Assembly: GCA_003225175.1 (NCBI GenBank)
Contig: QIBA01000047.1
Location: 1 to 64,000 of the forward strand
Origin: Acidobacteriota bacterium
GTDB taxonomy: Bacteria; Acidobacteriota; Terriglobia; Terriglobales; Acidobacteriaceae
Reading direction: 5' to 3'
DNA length: 64,000 nt
The position numbers were made by a program, and so were the translations under genes. This document shows positions 34,938 to 44,070 of the stretch, one piece after another (the first letter of the stretch is position 1; each line of letters starts with the position of its first letter). The notes below the pieces were generated by a model that ran no database searches, was not told the origin of the DNA, and was given only the letters and a program-made list of their open reading frames with translations.

Positions 34938-36302
34938 ATGCAAACATTGACTAGTTTTCTTGTAGGTACCGCGTATGCAGTTGTGGCGGTAGCGTTTGTG
35001 CTCGGAGTGATGATTCTAGTGCACGAATTCGGCCACTACGCGGTGGCAAAGTTGTGCGGCGTTCGCGTGGACGTCTTTTCTCTCGGATTTGGAAAGCGCC
35101 TTTTCGGGTTCCGGCGCGGCGACACTGATTATCGGATTAGCGCGCTGCCTCTCGGCGGCTACGTCAAGATGGCAGGCGAAAATCCTATGGATGCTCGTAC
35201 TGGGGATCCAGGTGAATTTGTCTCTCATCCGCGCTGGCAAAGGCTCCTCATCGCCGTTGCCGGTCCAACGATGAACATCCTGCTCGCGGTTGGAATTGTC
35301 ACCGGCGTATTCATGGTGCACTACTCGCACGACTGGTATCTCGATCAACCCACGCGAGTCGGATGGGTAGAGGAGAACTCTCCTGCCGCAAAAGCGGGTC
35401 TGATGCCGGGAGATTTGATTACGCAGATCGACGGAGTCTCGAATCCACTTTGGGAAGACACCAAGGCAAAGATCACGATTAGCCCGCAACAGCCACTACC
35501 AATCACACTGAAACGTGGCGATAAGAGCATTTCTTCGACGCTAATACCTGATACTTATGGTCCGAGCCATGCCGGAGAAGCCGGCCTCGAACCTGCCGGT
35601 GGGATTACCGTCGAGGGCATGGAAGAGAATATGCCTGCTTACAAGGCGGGGATCCGCAAGGGAGACGAGATCCTTGCCATTAATGGAACGGCACTTCATT
35701 CCATCGGTGAGTTAACTCACTTCTTGCAGCAGGACAAAGGCAAGCCCGTCGAGGTGACGGTAATGCGCGCCGGCAAAACCAGCAACTATCAAATGACCCC
35801 AGTGCTGGCCCCGAATGGCGAGGGCGCGGAGCGATACCGGATTGGTTTCTCGCCCGGCGTACGGCAGCACATTGACCGGCTGACTTTCTCGGAAGCTTTA
35901 AGCCGATCGGTAGAGACAAACAAGAAATACGCTTTCCTGTTAGTGGAACTCGTCGAGAAGATGGTACAGCGCAAGGTTTCAGTCAAGATGATGAGCGGTC
36001 CCATCGACATCGCGAAGGTTTCGGGTGAGGCTGCTCGCGAGCCAGGCTGGACGCCTCTGCTTCTCTTAATGGCAGGCATCAGTTTGAATCTCGGAATCTT
36101 CAACCTGTTCCCAATTCCTATTTTGGATGGCGGTGTGATTCTGCTGCTGCTGATCGAGGGGTTGATGCGCCGCGATATCAGCCTGCACATCAAGGAACGA
36201 ATTTACCAAGCAGCATTCGTCTTCCTGGTGCTGTTCGCGGCGATGGTGATCTTCAACGACATTACAAAGAGCCTCCCAGGATTATCAGGATTGCTGCGAT
36301 AA
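34938..36302 (+). CDS. rseP: Site-2 protease RseP, zinc metalloprotease
   Basis: A 454-residue inner-membrane protease that performs regulated intramembrane proteolysis, classically releasing sigma-E from its anti-sigma factor and clearing signal peptides. Zinc ligands are His29 and His33 in LVHEFGHYAVA, and the third ligand region is NLFPIPILDGG near the C-terminus. Two PDZ domains lie between (about residues 130-210, with the carboxylate loop in SPAAKAGLMPGDLI, and 215-290, with KAGIRKGDEILAING). Four membrane helices surround them. It is the last gene before an intrinsic terminator at 36327. Confidence 0.95.
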   Translation: MQTLTSFLVGTAYAVVAVAFVLGVMILVHEFGHYAVAKLCGVRVDVFSLGFGKRLFGFRRGDTDYRISALPLGGYVKMAGENPMDARTGDPGEFVSHPRWQRLLIAVAGPTMNILLAVGIVTGVFMVHYSHDWYLDQPTRVGWVEENSPAAKAGLMPGDLITQIDGVSNPLWEDTKAKITISPQQPLPITLKRGDKSISSTLIPDTYGPSHAGEAGLEPAGGITVEGMEENMPAYKAGIRKGDEILAINGTALHSIGELTHFLQQDKGKPVEVTVMRAGKTSNYQMTPVLAPNGEGAERYRIGFSPGVRQHIDRLTFSEALSRSVETNKKYAFLLVELVEKMVQRKVSVKMMSGPIDIAKVSGEAAREPGWTPLLLLMAGISLNLGIFNLFPIPILDGGVILLLLIEGLMRRDISLHIKERIYQAAFVFLVLFAAMVIFNDITKSLPGLSGLLR

Positions 36303-36326
36303 GCTCGCCACATCAGAGCAAACGAG

Positions 36327-36359
36327 AACCGGTCTTTTTCGAGGCCGGTTTTGTTTTTT
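36327..36359 (+). terminator. Intrinsic terminator after rseP
   Basis: AACCGGTCT (36327-36335) pairs with AGGCCGGTT (36342-36350) with one G-U, a 6-base loop, then TTGTTTTTT. It closes the uppS-cdsA-dxr-rseP unit. Confidence 0.9.
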
Positions 36360-36364
36360 CGATC

Positions 36365-36488
36365 AGCACTCAGCAGTCGGCACTCAGCATTCAGTCATAA
36401 AATATTCCTGGTGGTTGACGCCAGATCGTTTCCCTCAACGTGTAGTGCCGTACAACCGCCTGAATGACAATGCTGATTGCTGAGTGCT
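36365..36488. repeat. GCACTCAGCA repeats, two direct and one inverted
   Basis: Direct copies AGCACTCAGCA (36365-36375) and GCACTCAGCATTCAG (36380-36394). An inverted copy lies at 36474-36488 (CTGATTGCTGAGTGC), complementary to the second with one mismatch. The arms could fold into an imperfect hairpin with an 80-base loop. Confidence 0.6.
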
Positions 36489-36727
36489 TCTGTACATAAC
36501 GATGGTGTCTGTCCTTAGTAACTAAGTAGTTTTCCTTCTTCCGTTTGTAACCTTTCTGCGTTGACAATAAATGTCACCTCGCACATTCTGCGATTCATTG
36601 CCTATCTGTTAAGACAGGTTCGTGGAGCGCGTAACGATCAGCAGAAACCGTGCGGTTGCTGTCGCGTTGTCCAATCCATTTAGGGAATTGTTGAGGCCGG
36701 TGCGATCCGGTCCGGGGAAGCGAGAGT

Positions 36728-38443
36728 ATGTCTCAACGACTGGGCGATCTCCTGGTTCGGGAAAAGGTCATTAATCATGACCAGCTGACTCAGGCGCTTA
36801 GGAAGCAACGAGAAACCGGCGGTCGCCTTGGATCCGTGCTGGTAAAGATGGGCCTGCTCACGGACGAGGAGGTCACGAACTTTCTCAGCCGCCAGTACGG
36901 CGTTCCGGCTATCAATCTGCAATTTTTTGAAATCGATCCTAATGTCATAAAGCTTATCCCGCAGGAAACCGCGCGCAAACACCAAATCCTTCCGCTTAGC
37001 CGAGTCGGCGCGTCGCTGACGATTGCCATGGTGGATCCGACCAACGTCTTCGCCATGGACGATATCAAGTTCATGACCGGCTTTAACATTGAGCCGGTGG
37101 TCGCTTCCGAAACCGCGATCATGGAGCGGATCGAGCAGGCGTACGCCGGGCCGGAGGCGGAGCAGGAGAACCTCGAGGACATCATTTCCTCCATGGGCGA
37201 AGAGGCCGAGCTGGAGCTGCAGGCGGACGCCGAAGAGCTTAATGCCTCTGACTTAGAAAAGAGCGCGGAAGAAGCGCCCATTGTAAAGCTGGTGAACTTA
37301 ATTCTTACGGACGCAGTCAAGCGCGGCGCCAGTGACATTCACATCGAGCCATATGAAAAGGAGTATCGAGTTCGCTTCCGCATTGATGGTGTATTGCAGA
37401 ACATCATGCAGCCCCCGTTGAAGTTGAAGGATGCAATCACTTCTCGTATCAAAATCATGTCGAAGCTCGATATCAGCGAAAAGCGTTTGCCGCAAGACGG
37501 CCGCATCATGATGAAGATGAACCTTCACGGCCGCAGGAAACAGCTTGACTTCCGTGTGAACTGTCTGCCTACGCTGTGGGGCGAGAAGATCGTTCTTCGT
37601 CTGCTCGACAAAGAGAATCTGCGGCTCGACATGACAAAGCTTGGCTTCGAGGCCGAGTCTCTCGCGAAGTTCCAGCATGCTGTACTGAAACCCTACGGCA
37701 TGGTGCTAGTAACTGGCCCTACTGGTTCAGGCAAGACCAACACACTCTACTCGGCCATTTCACTTCTTAACAAACCAGACACCAACATCATGACTGCCGA
37801 AGATCCGGTGGAGTTTCAGCTTGCCGGTGTCAACCAAGTGCAGATGAAGGAAGCGATTGGGCTGAACTTCGCTGCAGCCTTGCGAGCCTTCCTGCGTCAG
37901 GATCCGAACACGATCCTGGTCGGAGAGATTCGCGACTTTGAAACTGCTGAAATCGCGATCAAGGCTGCTCTTACGGGCCACCTTGTGCTCTCGACGCTGC
38001 ACACCAACGGTGCTCCCGAAACCATCAGCCGACTTATGAACATGGGCATTGAGCCCTTCCTGGTTGCGACTGCTGTGCACTTGATCGTTGCTCAGCGATT
38101 GGTGCGTCGCATCTGCACGAATTGCATCGAGCCGATGGAGATAAATCCGCAGGCGCTGCTCGACGCCGGCTTTACGCCGGAACAGTTAAAGACCGCGAAG
38201 GTCTCGAAAGGGAAAGGCTGCTCGGCATGCAATAGCAGCGGATACAAGGGACGCGCTGGCCTTTACGAAGTAATGGTGATCGATGACGACATTCGCGAAC
38301 TGATCCTGGTTGGCGCGTCTGCTGTGGAGCTTAAGAAGAAGGCGATGGAGCACGGCATGATCACGCTTCGCGGAAGTGGTTTGCGGAAGGTGGCGGACGG
38401 CATGACCACATTGGAAGAGGTTGCTCGTGAAACTGTGCACTAG
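36728..38443 (+). CDS. pilB: Type IV pilus extension ATPase PilB with MshEN domain
   Basis: A 571-residue hexameric ATPase that drives pilus polymerisation. The N-terminal MshEN domain carries two tandem 24-residue c-di-GMP-binding motifs, RLGDLLVREKVINHDQLTQA and RLGSVLVKMGLLTDEEVTNF; the first has Lys where the usual Gly sits. The catalytic half has Walker A GPTGSGKTNTL, Asp box and Walker B ILVGEIRDFETAEIA, and His box LSTLHTNGA. Two cysteine pairs (ICTNC and CSAC) form the zinc site of PilB/GspE. Thus pilus extension is probably responsive to cyclic di-GMP. It starts the pilB-pilT-pilC unit. Confidence 0.95.
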   Translation: MSQRLGDLLVREKVINHDQLTQALRKQRETGGRLGSVLVKMGLLTDEEVTNFLSRQYGVPAINLQFFEIDPNVIKLIPQETARKHQILPLSRVGASLTIAMVDPTNVFAMDDIKFMTGFNIEPVVASETAIMERIEQAYAGPEAEQENLEDIISSMGEEAELELQADAEELNASDLEKSAEEAPIVKLVNLILTDAVKRGASDIHIEPYEKEYRVRFRIDGVLQNIMQPPLKLKDAITSRIKIMSKLDISEKRLPQDGRIMMKMNLHGRRKQLDFRVNCLPTLWGEKIVLRLLDKENLRLDMTKLGFEAESLAKFQHAVLKPYGMVLVTGPTGSGKTNTLYSAISLLNKPDTNIMTAEDPVEFQLAGVNQVQMKEAIGLNFAAALRAFLRQDPNTILVGEIRDFETAEIAIKAALTGHLVLSTLHTNGAPETISRLMNMGIEPFLVATAVHLIVAQRLVRRICTNCIEPMEINPQALLDAGFTPEQLKTAKVSKGKGCSACNSSGYKGRAGLYEVMVIDDDIRELILVGASAVELKKKAMEHGMITLRGSGLRKVADGMTTLEEVARETVH

Positions 38444-38497
38444 TAGCGGCAAGTTGGAAGAAAAACTGATTGAGCCTGGACTCGAACAGAGGAAGCA

Positions 38498-39610
38498 ATG
38501 ACTGCGACGCTAAGTGATCTGTTAAAGAAGATGTTGGAGATGAACGGAAGTGATCTTCACATCTCCACCAATTCCCCACCACAGGTGCGAGTGCATGGCC
38601 ATCTCCAGCCTCTGGATATGCCGATGCTCACTCCGTCAGAAACAAAGCAGCTGGCCTACAGCGTGTTGACGGACGCGCAGAAGCACCGCTTTGAAGAGAA
38701 TCTCGAACTCGACTTCTCGTTTGGACTGAAGGGACTGGCGCGCTTCCGCGGCAATCTCTTTAATCAACGCGGAGCGACGGGCGCTGTCTTTCGCGTGATC
38801 CCGTATGAGATCAGATCGTTCCAACAACTAAACCTTCCTCCCATTGTGGCAAAGCTGTGTGAAAAGCCGAGAGGACTCATTCTGATTACGGGTCCTACCG
38901 GGTCGGGAAAATCGACTACGCTCGCGGCCATGATCGACAAGATCAACACCGAGCGTCACGATCACATCATCACCATCGAAGACCCGATCGAGTTCGTGCA
39001 CCAGAACAAGAACTGCCTCGTCAATCAGCGCGAGGTCCACTCTGATACGAAATCATTCAGCGATGCCTTGCGCGCAGCGCTGCGTGAAGATCCTGACGTC
39101 GTGCTGATCGGCGAGATGCGCGATCTTGAGACGATCGAGTCAGCGTTGCGTATCGCTGAAACGGGCCACCTCACTTTCGGCACCTTGCACACGAACTCAG
39201 CCGCTTCCACGATTAACCGTGTAATTGACGTTTTTCCCTCGCACCAGCAATCCCAGATTCGCGCCCAGCTATCGCTGGTTCTCGAAGGGGTGCTCTGCCA
39301 ATCGCTGTTGCCAAAGATCGGCGGCCAGGGGCGCAGCTGTGCGATGGAGATTCTCGTACCGAACGCGGCCGTACGCAACTTGATCCGCGAAGACAAGATT
39401 CACCAGATTTACTCAGCAATGCAGTCTGGGCAGGACAAGTACGGAATGCAGACGTTCAATCAGTCTTTGGCGAGTTTGTATTTCAGCAAGCAGATTTCGC
39501 TTGAAACAGCATTACTGCGTTCGTCAATGCCAGACGAGCTGCAGGAGATGATCAATCGCGGACAGGCGGCCGTGGGGGCCAAGGCGGCTCCAGCCGCGGG
39601 ACGCAAATAG
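38498..39610 (+). CDS. pilT: Type IV pilus retraction ATPase PilT
   Basis: A 370-residue cytoplasmic ATPase that depolymerises pili and powers twitching and DNA uptake. The N-terminal PAS-like domain begins LSDLLKKMLEMNGSDLHIS. Walker A is GPTGSGKSTTLAAM, the Walker B-like element is DVVLIGEMRDLETIE, the His box is FGTLHTNSA, and the retraction-specific AIRNLIRE-like motif reads AVRNLIREDKIHQI. The ATG at 38498 has AGAGGA upstream. It lies 54 bp after pilB and 47 bp before pilC. Confidence 0.96.
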   Translation: MTATLSDLLKKMLEMNGSDLHISTNSPPQVRVHGHLQPLDMPMLTPSETKQLAYSVLTDAQKHRFEENLELDFSFGLKGLARFRGNLFNQRGATGAVFRVIPYEIRSFQQLNLPPIVAKLCEKPRGLILITGPTGSGKSTTLAAMIDKINTERHDHIITIEDPIEFVHQNKNCLVNQREVHSDTKSFSDALRAALREDPDVVLIGEMRDLETIESALRIAETGHLTFGTLHTNSAASTINRVIDVFPSHQQSQIRAQLSLVLEGVLCQSLLPKIGGQGRSCAMEILVPNAAVRNLIREDKIHQIYSAMQSGQDKYGMQTFNQSLASLYFSKQISLETALLRSSMPDELQEMINRGQAAVGAKAAPAAGRK

Positions 39611-39657
39611 GAATAACGGGGATTTTATTCTCCGTACGATAAACGCAGGAGAGAGCG

Positions 39658-40866
39658 ATGCCGATCTACAAATTTTCAGGAGTCGATGCTTCCGGAAGCA
39701 GAGTTGCCGGCGAGCGCGAGGCCACGAACAAGCAGGTGCTCCAGGCGAACTTGCGCAAAGAGCGCGTAGCCAACATCGTGATTAAGGAAAAGGGCAAGGA
39801 GTTTACTCTTCCCACGCTCGGTTCCGGCAAGGTCCCGGTAAAGGACATCGCCATTTTCTTCCGGCAGTTTTCGGTCATGATCGACGCCGGTCTGCCACTT
39901 GTGCAATGCCTGGAAATTCTGGCGGCTAATCAGGAGAATCCCGCCTTTCAAAAGTCGCTCACAGGCGTCCGAGTGACCGTGGAAGGCGGCTCGACTCTCG
40001 CCAACGCCATGCGTCAATACCCGAAAGTCTTTGATGATTTGACCACAAACATGGTGGAGGCGGGTGAGACCGGCGGTATTCTGGACGTCATCCTCCAACG
40101 CCTGGCTACGTATGTAGAAAAGGCCGTCAAACTGAAATCTGCGGTGAAGTCAGCCTTGATCTATCCAGTTTCGGTTATTACGATCGCGGTGCTCGTCGTG
40201 GGCGCACTGCTCAAATTCGTTGTTCCCATTTTTGAAAAGCTGTTTGCTGGATTGGGTGTCGATCTGCCACTCCCAACACGAATCGTCATTAGTTTCAGCC
40301 AATTTGTGCAGAACTTCTGGTGGGTTGCTATCGTAGGTTTGATCGCAGCGGTCTTTGGCATCAAGCAGGTTAGAAAAGATCCCAAGGGCAAGTACCTCAC
40401 CGATAACCTGCTGCTCAAGCTGCCTGTCGTCGGAGTATTGCTGCGAAAGATCGCCGTGGCCCGATTTACTCGAACTCTAGGTACGCTTATCACCTCCGGA
40501 GTCCCCATACTTGAGGGACTCTCAATTACTGCTCGTACCTCCGGCAACGCTGTACTCGAACAAGCGCTTCTGAAAGTGCGCAAGGCAATCGAGGAAGGCC
40601 GCACCATCGTTGATCCTCTCAAAGAATGCGGCGTGTTCCCGAACATGGTCACGCAGATGATCGGCGTTGGCGAAGCGACTGGCGCGATGGACAACATGTT
40701 GCAGAAGATCGCCGACTTCTACGAAGACGAAGTCGATGCCGCCACAAAAGACTTGCTGACGATGCTGGAGCCGTTGATGATCGCATTCCTGGGCGTCGCG
40801 GTCGGCGGGATCGTCATCTCACTCTATATGCCGCTCTTCTCCATGATCGCGAAGCTTTCGGGCTAA
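39658..40866 (+). CDS. pilC: Type IV pilus inner-membrane platform protein PilC
   Basis: A 402-residue T2SS-F-fold protein that links the PilB/PilT motors to the pilin fibre. Two repeated F domains are visible: the first with FFRQFSVMIDAGLPLVQCLE and the second with FTRTLGTLITSGVPILEGLS, each followed by a membrane helix (about residues 170-190 and 375-395), plus a third near 220-235. The ATG at 39658 has a GGAGAG ribosome site. A strong intrinsic terminator follows, so pilS/pilR are transcribed separately. No pilin gene is in this window. Confidence 0.95.
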   Translation: MPIYKFSGVDASGSRVAGEREATNKQVLQANLRKERVANIVIKEKGKEFTLPTLGSGKVPVKDIAIFFRQFSVMIDAGLPLVQCLEILAANQENPAFQKSLTGVRVTVEGGSTLANAMRQYPKVFDDLTTNMVEAGETGGILDVILQRLATYVEKAVKLKSAVKSALIYPVSVITIAVLVVGALLKFVVPIFEKLFAGLGVDLPLPTRIVISFSQFVQNFWWVAIVGLIAAVFGIKQVRKDPKGKYLTDNLLLKLPVVGVLLRKIAVARFTRTLGTLITSGVPILEGLSITARTSGNAVLEQALLKVRKAIEEGRTIVDPLKECGVFPNMVTQMIGVGEATGAMDNMLQKIADFYEDEVDAATKDLLTMLEPLMIAFLGVAVGGIVISLYMPLFSMIAKLSG

Positions 40867-40874
40867 TCGAATCC

Positions 40875-40918
40875 GGGCGGAGGCGGGACACCGCCTCCGC
40901 CCAAACTTTTATTTGTTT
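40875..40918 (+). terminator. Intrinsic terminator after pilC
   Basis: GGGCGGAGGCGG (40875-40886) pairs perfectly with CCGCCTCCGCCC (40891-40902) around a GACA loop, followed by AAACTTTTATTTGTTT. It separates the structural pil genes from pilS-pilR. Confidence 0.92.
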
Positions 40919-40978
40919 ATGCACGGTTGTAAAAATTTCGCATAACCCAAGGCCCGGGTCGTTCATTCTTAGATCCCC

Positions 40979-42649
40979 ATGCGTACATTCGACGAACGAA
41001 CGTGGTTGAGCTGGCTGGTGAAGGTGAGGATCATTATCATCACCTTCCTGCTTGGTATCGGGCTGGCCATCATTCGGCTTACCCACACCAATGTGTCGGA
41101 GTGGGCGTTCGTCAGTGTCATTCTGCTCTGGTACACGGTGGGCGTGTTCTTCCTCCTGCTTTACTCAGTCTGGGAAGACTTTGCCCTACAAGCGCGCATT
41201 CAGGTAATCAGTGATCTTGCGCTCACAACCGCCGTCATCTACATCACCGGCGGAATCGATACCTCTTTCAATTTTCTTTACCCGCTTGTCATCATTGTCG
41301 CCAGTATCCTACTTCCGCGCTGGTGGGCGTACCTGGCGGCAGCTCTTTCCTTCATTGCATTCGGCGCAATTCTCGATCTCTCGTACTACCAGGTGATTCG
41401 CTCCTTTTCGGTGTCTCGTCCTGATCTGCAGTCAGTTCAGCTCGTGGTTGGCGTCAATTTCTTCGCCTACATGGCTATTGCCTACCTGGCCAGCAATCTA
41501 AGCGCGAAGCTGCGGCAAGTCGGCGTCGAGCTGCACGTAAAGAGCGACGAGCTGCAAGATCTCCAGGTGATGCAGGAGAACATCCTGCATTCGATGCGTG
41601 GCGGACTCATCACCACCGATCTCGAAGGCCATATCAATCTCGTGAACCAGCCGGGGCTGAACTTTCTCGGGCGCAAGCTGAGTGACATGCTGGGGACTCA
41701 CATTTCAACGGTCTTCATTGATCCCATGCCTGAGGAGGATTCCTATCCAGTGCAGGATGAGTTGCGGGCGGCTACTCCAGATGGAGAGAAAATCTTCGGC
41801 CTTACAGTAACCCCACTCACTATTCACGATGGTGAGATTGTTGGTTTCGTTTACACCTTCGCCGATCTGACGGAGGTAAGGCGTCTGGAGAATGAAATTC
41901 GTCAGCGAGATCGGCTCGCTGCGATTGGACGTCTCGCGGCCGGCATTGCGCACGAGATTCGTAATCCGCTGTCATCGATCGCGGGCTCAGTGCAGGTCCT
42001 CTCCACGATGGCGACGCTCAATGAGGAGCAGCAAGTCTTAGTTGACATCGTGCGCCGTGAGTCGGAGCGCCTGAACAATATCATCTCCGACTTTCTTTCC
42101 TATTCTCGCGAGAAAAACTACAAATTTGCCCAACATGACTTGCTGCTCTTACTCGACGACACACTCCGCTTAATGGAGAACCGGCCTTCTCGCGGCAGTG
42201 CCGAGTATCGCTTGGTTCGTAACTTTGAGGCGCGTGAAGCATTAGCTCTCGTTGACCCTGATCGCCTGAAGCAAGTTTTGTGGAACCTATGTGATAACGC
42301 ATTTCGCGCCATGCCTGACGGAGGTTCACTCAAAATAACTCTGAAAGCGCGAGGCAGCAATTGGGCGCTGTCGTTTAAAGACAGTGGTGTTGGTGTGCCG
42401 CCAGAGCAGCTCGAAAAAATTTTCGAGCCGTTTCAATCCAGTTTTGAGGGAGGTACTGGCCTTGGATTAGCCTTGGTCTACCAAATTGTTCAGGCTCACA
42501 AAGGACGTGTTTATGCGGTTTCTACCCCCGGAGAAGGCGCGGAATTCGTAGTGGAGATCCCACAGGCCATGGCCCTGCCTCGGGCGCTTACTGTTGCCGA
42601 AAAGAGAGTGCGCGCCTCTATGGCTTTATCGGAGAGAGTGAATGGCTAA
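40979..42649 (+). CDS. pilS: PilS-like membrane sensor histidine kinase
   Basis: A 556-residue sensor kinase. Six membrane helices occupy residues 10-185, as in PilS of Pseudomonas, followed by a short coiled linker, a PAS domain (about 205-310), a HisKA domain with phospho-acceptor His325 (IAHEIRNPLSSIAG) and a HATPase domain with N-box LCDNAFRAMPDGG and G-boxes DSGVGVPPEQ and GGTGLGLALV. In Pseudomonas PilS senses pilin level in the membrane and controls pilin transcription through PilR. Location between pilC and pilR supports that role. Its 3' end overlaps pilR by 8 bases. Confidence 0.93.
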   Translation: MRTFDERTWLSWLVKVRIIIITFLLGIGLAIIRLTHTNVSEWAFVSVILLWYTVGVFFLLLYSVWEDFALQARIQVISDLALTTAVIYITGGIDTSFNFLYPLVIIVASILLPRWWAYLAAALSFIAFGAILDLSYYQVIRSFSVSRPDLQSVQLVVGVNFFAYMAIAYLASNLSAKLRQVGVELHVKSDELQDLQVMQENILHSMRGGLITTDLEGHINLVNQPGLNFLGRKLSDMLGTHISTVFIDPMPEEDSYPVQDELRAATPDGEKIFGLTVTPLTIHDGEIVGFVYTFADLTEVRRLENEIRQRDRLAAIGRLAAGIAHEIRNPLSSIAGSVQVLSTMATLNEEQQVLVDIVRRESERLNNIISDFLSYSREKNYKFAQHDLLLLLDDTLRLMENRPSRGSAEYRLVRNFEAREALALVDPDRLKQVLWNLCDNAFRAMPDGGSLKITLKARGSNWALSFKDSGVGVPPEQLEKIFEPFQSSFEGGTGLGLALVYQIVQAHKGRVYAVSTPGEGAEFVVEIPQAMALPRALTVAEKRVRASMALSERVNG

Positions 42650-44027
42650 CGTTTTAGTCTGCGACGACGAACGCTCGATTCGCGAGTTGCTCGATATCGC
42701 ACTACGGAAGGAAGGGCACAAAGTCGAGACGGTAAGCTCCGGCGAGGCTGCACTGCGAAAGATGGAAGCGGCTCGCTACGACGTGATCGTCACCGACATT
42801 AAGATGCCGAAGATTGATGGCATCGAGGTGCTGAAGCACGCACACCGCTTGTCGCCCGAGTCGGCTGTTGTCCTGATTACTGCGGCGGGCGACTTCGATT
42901 CCGCCGTGCAAGCTGTCAAAGCAGGCGCTTTTGACTACATTCAGAAAACGCCAAACGCGCTTGTAGAGGAGGTAAGAGTCTCGATTGGGCGCGCGGCGGA
43001 GGTCATCGAACTGCGTCGCCAGAATCAGGCTTTCCGCCGCGACGCCGCCAGCCGTAATTCGATGGACAATATCATCGGATGTAGCCCGGCAATCAATACG
43101 CTCAAAGAAACGATCCGTACGGTAGCTTCGACGGGCAGCACAATTCTGATTCAGGGAGAGAGTGGAACCGGTAAGGAGCTCGTGGCACGGGCCGTCCATT
43201 CGTGTTCGCAGAGAGACGGACAACCGTTTGTCTCCGTCAACTGTGGCGCCTTTCCCGAAACGCTACTTGAGACCGAACTTTTTGGATATATGAAAGGCGC
43301 TTTCACGGGCGCGAATCAGAATAAACAAGGCCTTTTTGAAGTCGCCAGCGGCGGAACTATCTTTCTGGACGAAATCGCCGAGATGAGTCTCGCCATGCAG
43401 GTGAAACTGCTACGCGCCTTGCAGGAGCGCACGATTCGTCCGGTGGGTGGAACATCTGAAATCCCCGTGGATGTTCGTGTGATCGCCGCCACTAACCGCG
43501 ACCTGCAGGAGATGGTCGAGCAAAAGACGTTCCGCGAGGACCTCTACTACAGAATCACAGTGATTCCGATCGAAGTTCCTCCTCTACGGGCTCGACAGGA
43601 AGATATCCCTCTGCTAGCCAACCATTTCCTCAAACGCTATGCGCCCGCAGCCGGGAAAAACATTTTGCGCATCTCTGATGAGTCCATTGAGATGCTGATG
43701 GCATATGACTGGCCCGGGAATGTCCGCCAGCTGGAAAACACGATTGAGCGCGGTGTCGCGATGGAGATTGGTGAAGTGCTGAACGTAATCGCTCCTGGGG
43801 AGCGTTCCAAGGCTCGAGTTGCAGCTGAGGCAATGGGGGCTCTATCCCCAGAGTCGGTGGCAGTGCCTGCCGATGGAATCGATATGGAAGCTTACGTCGC
43901 CGACCTTGAGCGTTCCATGCTGCAATCAGCGCTGCGGCAGTCAGGCGGCGTACAGACTCGCGCAGCGGAAATGTTGAAGCTCTCGTACCGCTCCTTCCGC
44001 CACTTGATGAAGAAGTACAACCTTTAG
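42642..44027 (+). CDS. pilR: PilR-like sigma-54-dependent response regulator
   Basis: A 461-residue NtrC-family activator. The receiver has phospho-acceptor Asp52 (VTDIKMPKIDG). The AAA+ domain has Walker A GESGTGKELVARAVH, the sigma-54 contact loop GAFTGA, Walker B GGTIFLDEIAEM and RVIAATNRDLQ. The C-terminal Fis-type helix-turn-helix is QTRAAEMLKLSYRSFRHLM. It is predicted to activate sigma-54 promoters, in homologues the pilin gene. Translation is coupled to pilS by an 8-base overlap. It ends convergent with the cupin gene. Confidence 0.95.
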   Translation: MANVLVCDDERSIRELLDIALRKEGHKVETVSSGEAALRKMEAARYDVIVTDIKMPKIDGIEVLKHAHRLSPESAVVLITAAGDFDSAVQAVKAGAFDYIQKTPNALVEEVRVSIGRAAEVIELRRQNQAFRRDAASRNSMDNIIGCSPAINTLKETIRTVASTGSTILIQGESGTGKELVARAVHSCSQRDGQPFVSVNCGAFPETLLETELFGYMKGAFTGANQNKQGLFEVASGGTIFLDEIAEMSLAMQVKLLRALQERTIRPVGGTSEIPVDVRVIAATNRDLQEMVEQKTFREDLYYRITVIPIEVPPLRARQEDIPLLANHFLKRYAPAAGKNILRISDESIEMLMAYDWPGNVRQLENTIERGVAMEIGEVLNVIAPGERSKARVAAEAMGALSPESVAVPADGIDMEAYVADLERSMLQSALRQSGGVQTRAAEMLKLSYRSFRHLMKKYNL

Positions 44028-44031
44028 ACCT

Positions 44032-44064
44032 TCCCGAAACGGTAATCACCGATCTCTCGGGAAC
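44032..44064. terminator. Symmetric hairpin between convergent pilR and cupin genes
   Basis: TTCCCGA (44032-44038) pairs with TCGGGAA (44058-44064), with a second stem CGGT/ACCG inside (44041-44052). It fills the 43-bp gap between two converging genes. Neither strand has a T-run, so a terminator role is only a suggestion. Confidence 0.35.
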
Positions 44065-44070
44065 CCGCTT

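Larger units (their letters stand above)
36303..36727. other. Intergenic spacer upstream of the pil operon
   Basis: Contains the rseP terminator, a set of GCACTCAGCA repeats, and a weak promoter candidate TTGACA (36561-36566) with CATTCT 17 bases later. A sigma-54 -24/-12 site was looked for because PilR is encoded downstream; none is convincing. Confidence 0.5.

Noticed and set aside
36303-36727. Sigma-54 promoter upstream of pilB
   Set aside because: No convincing GG-N10-GC pair with the TGGCAC/TTGC context.
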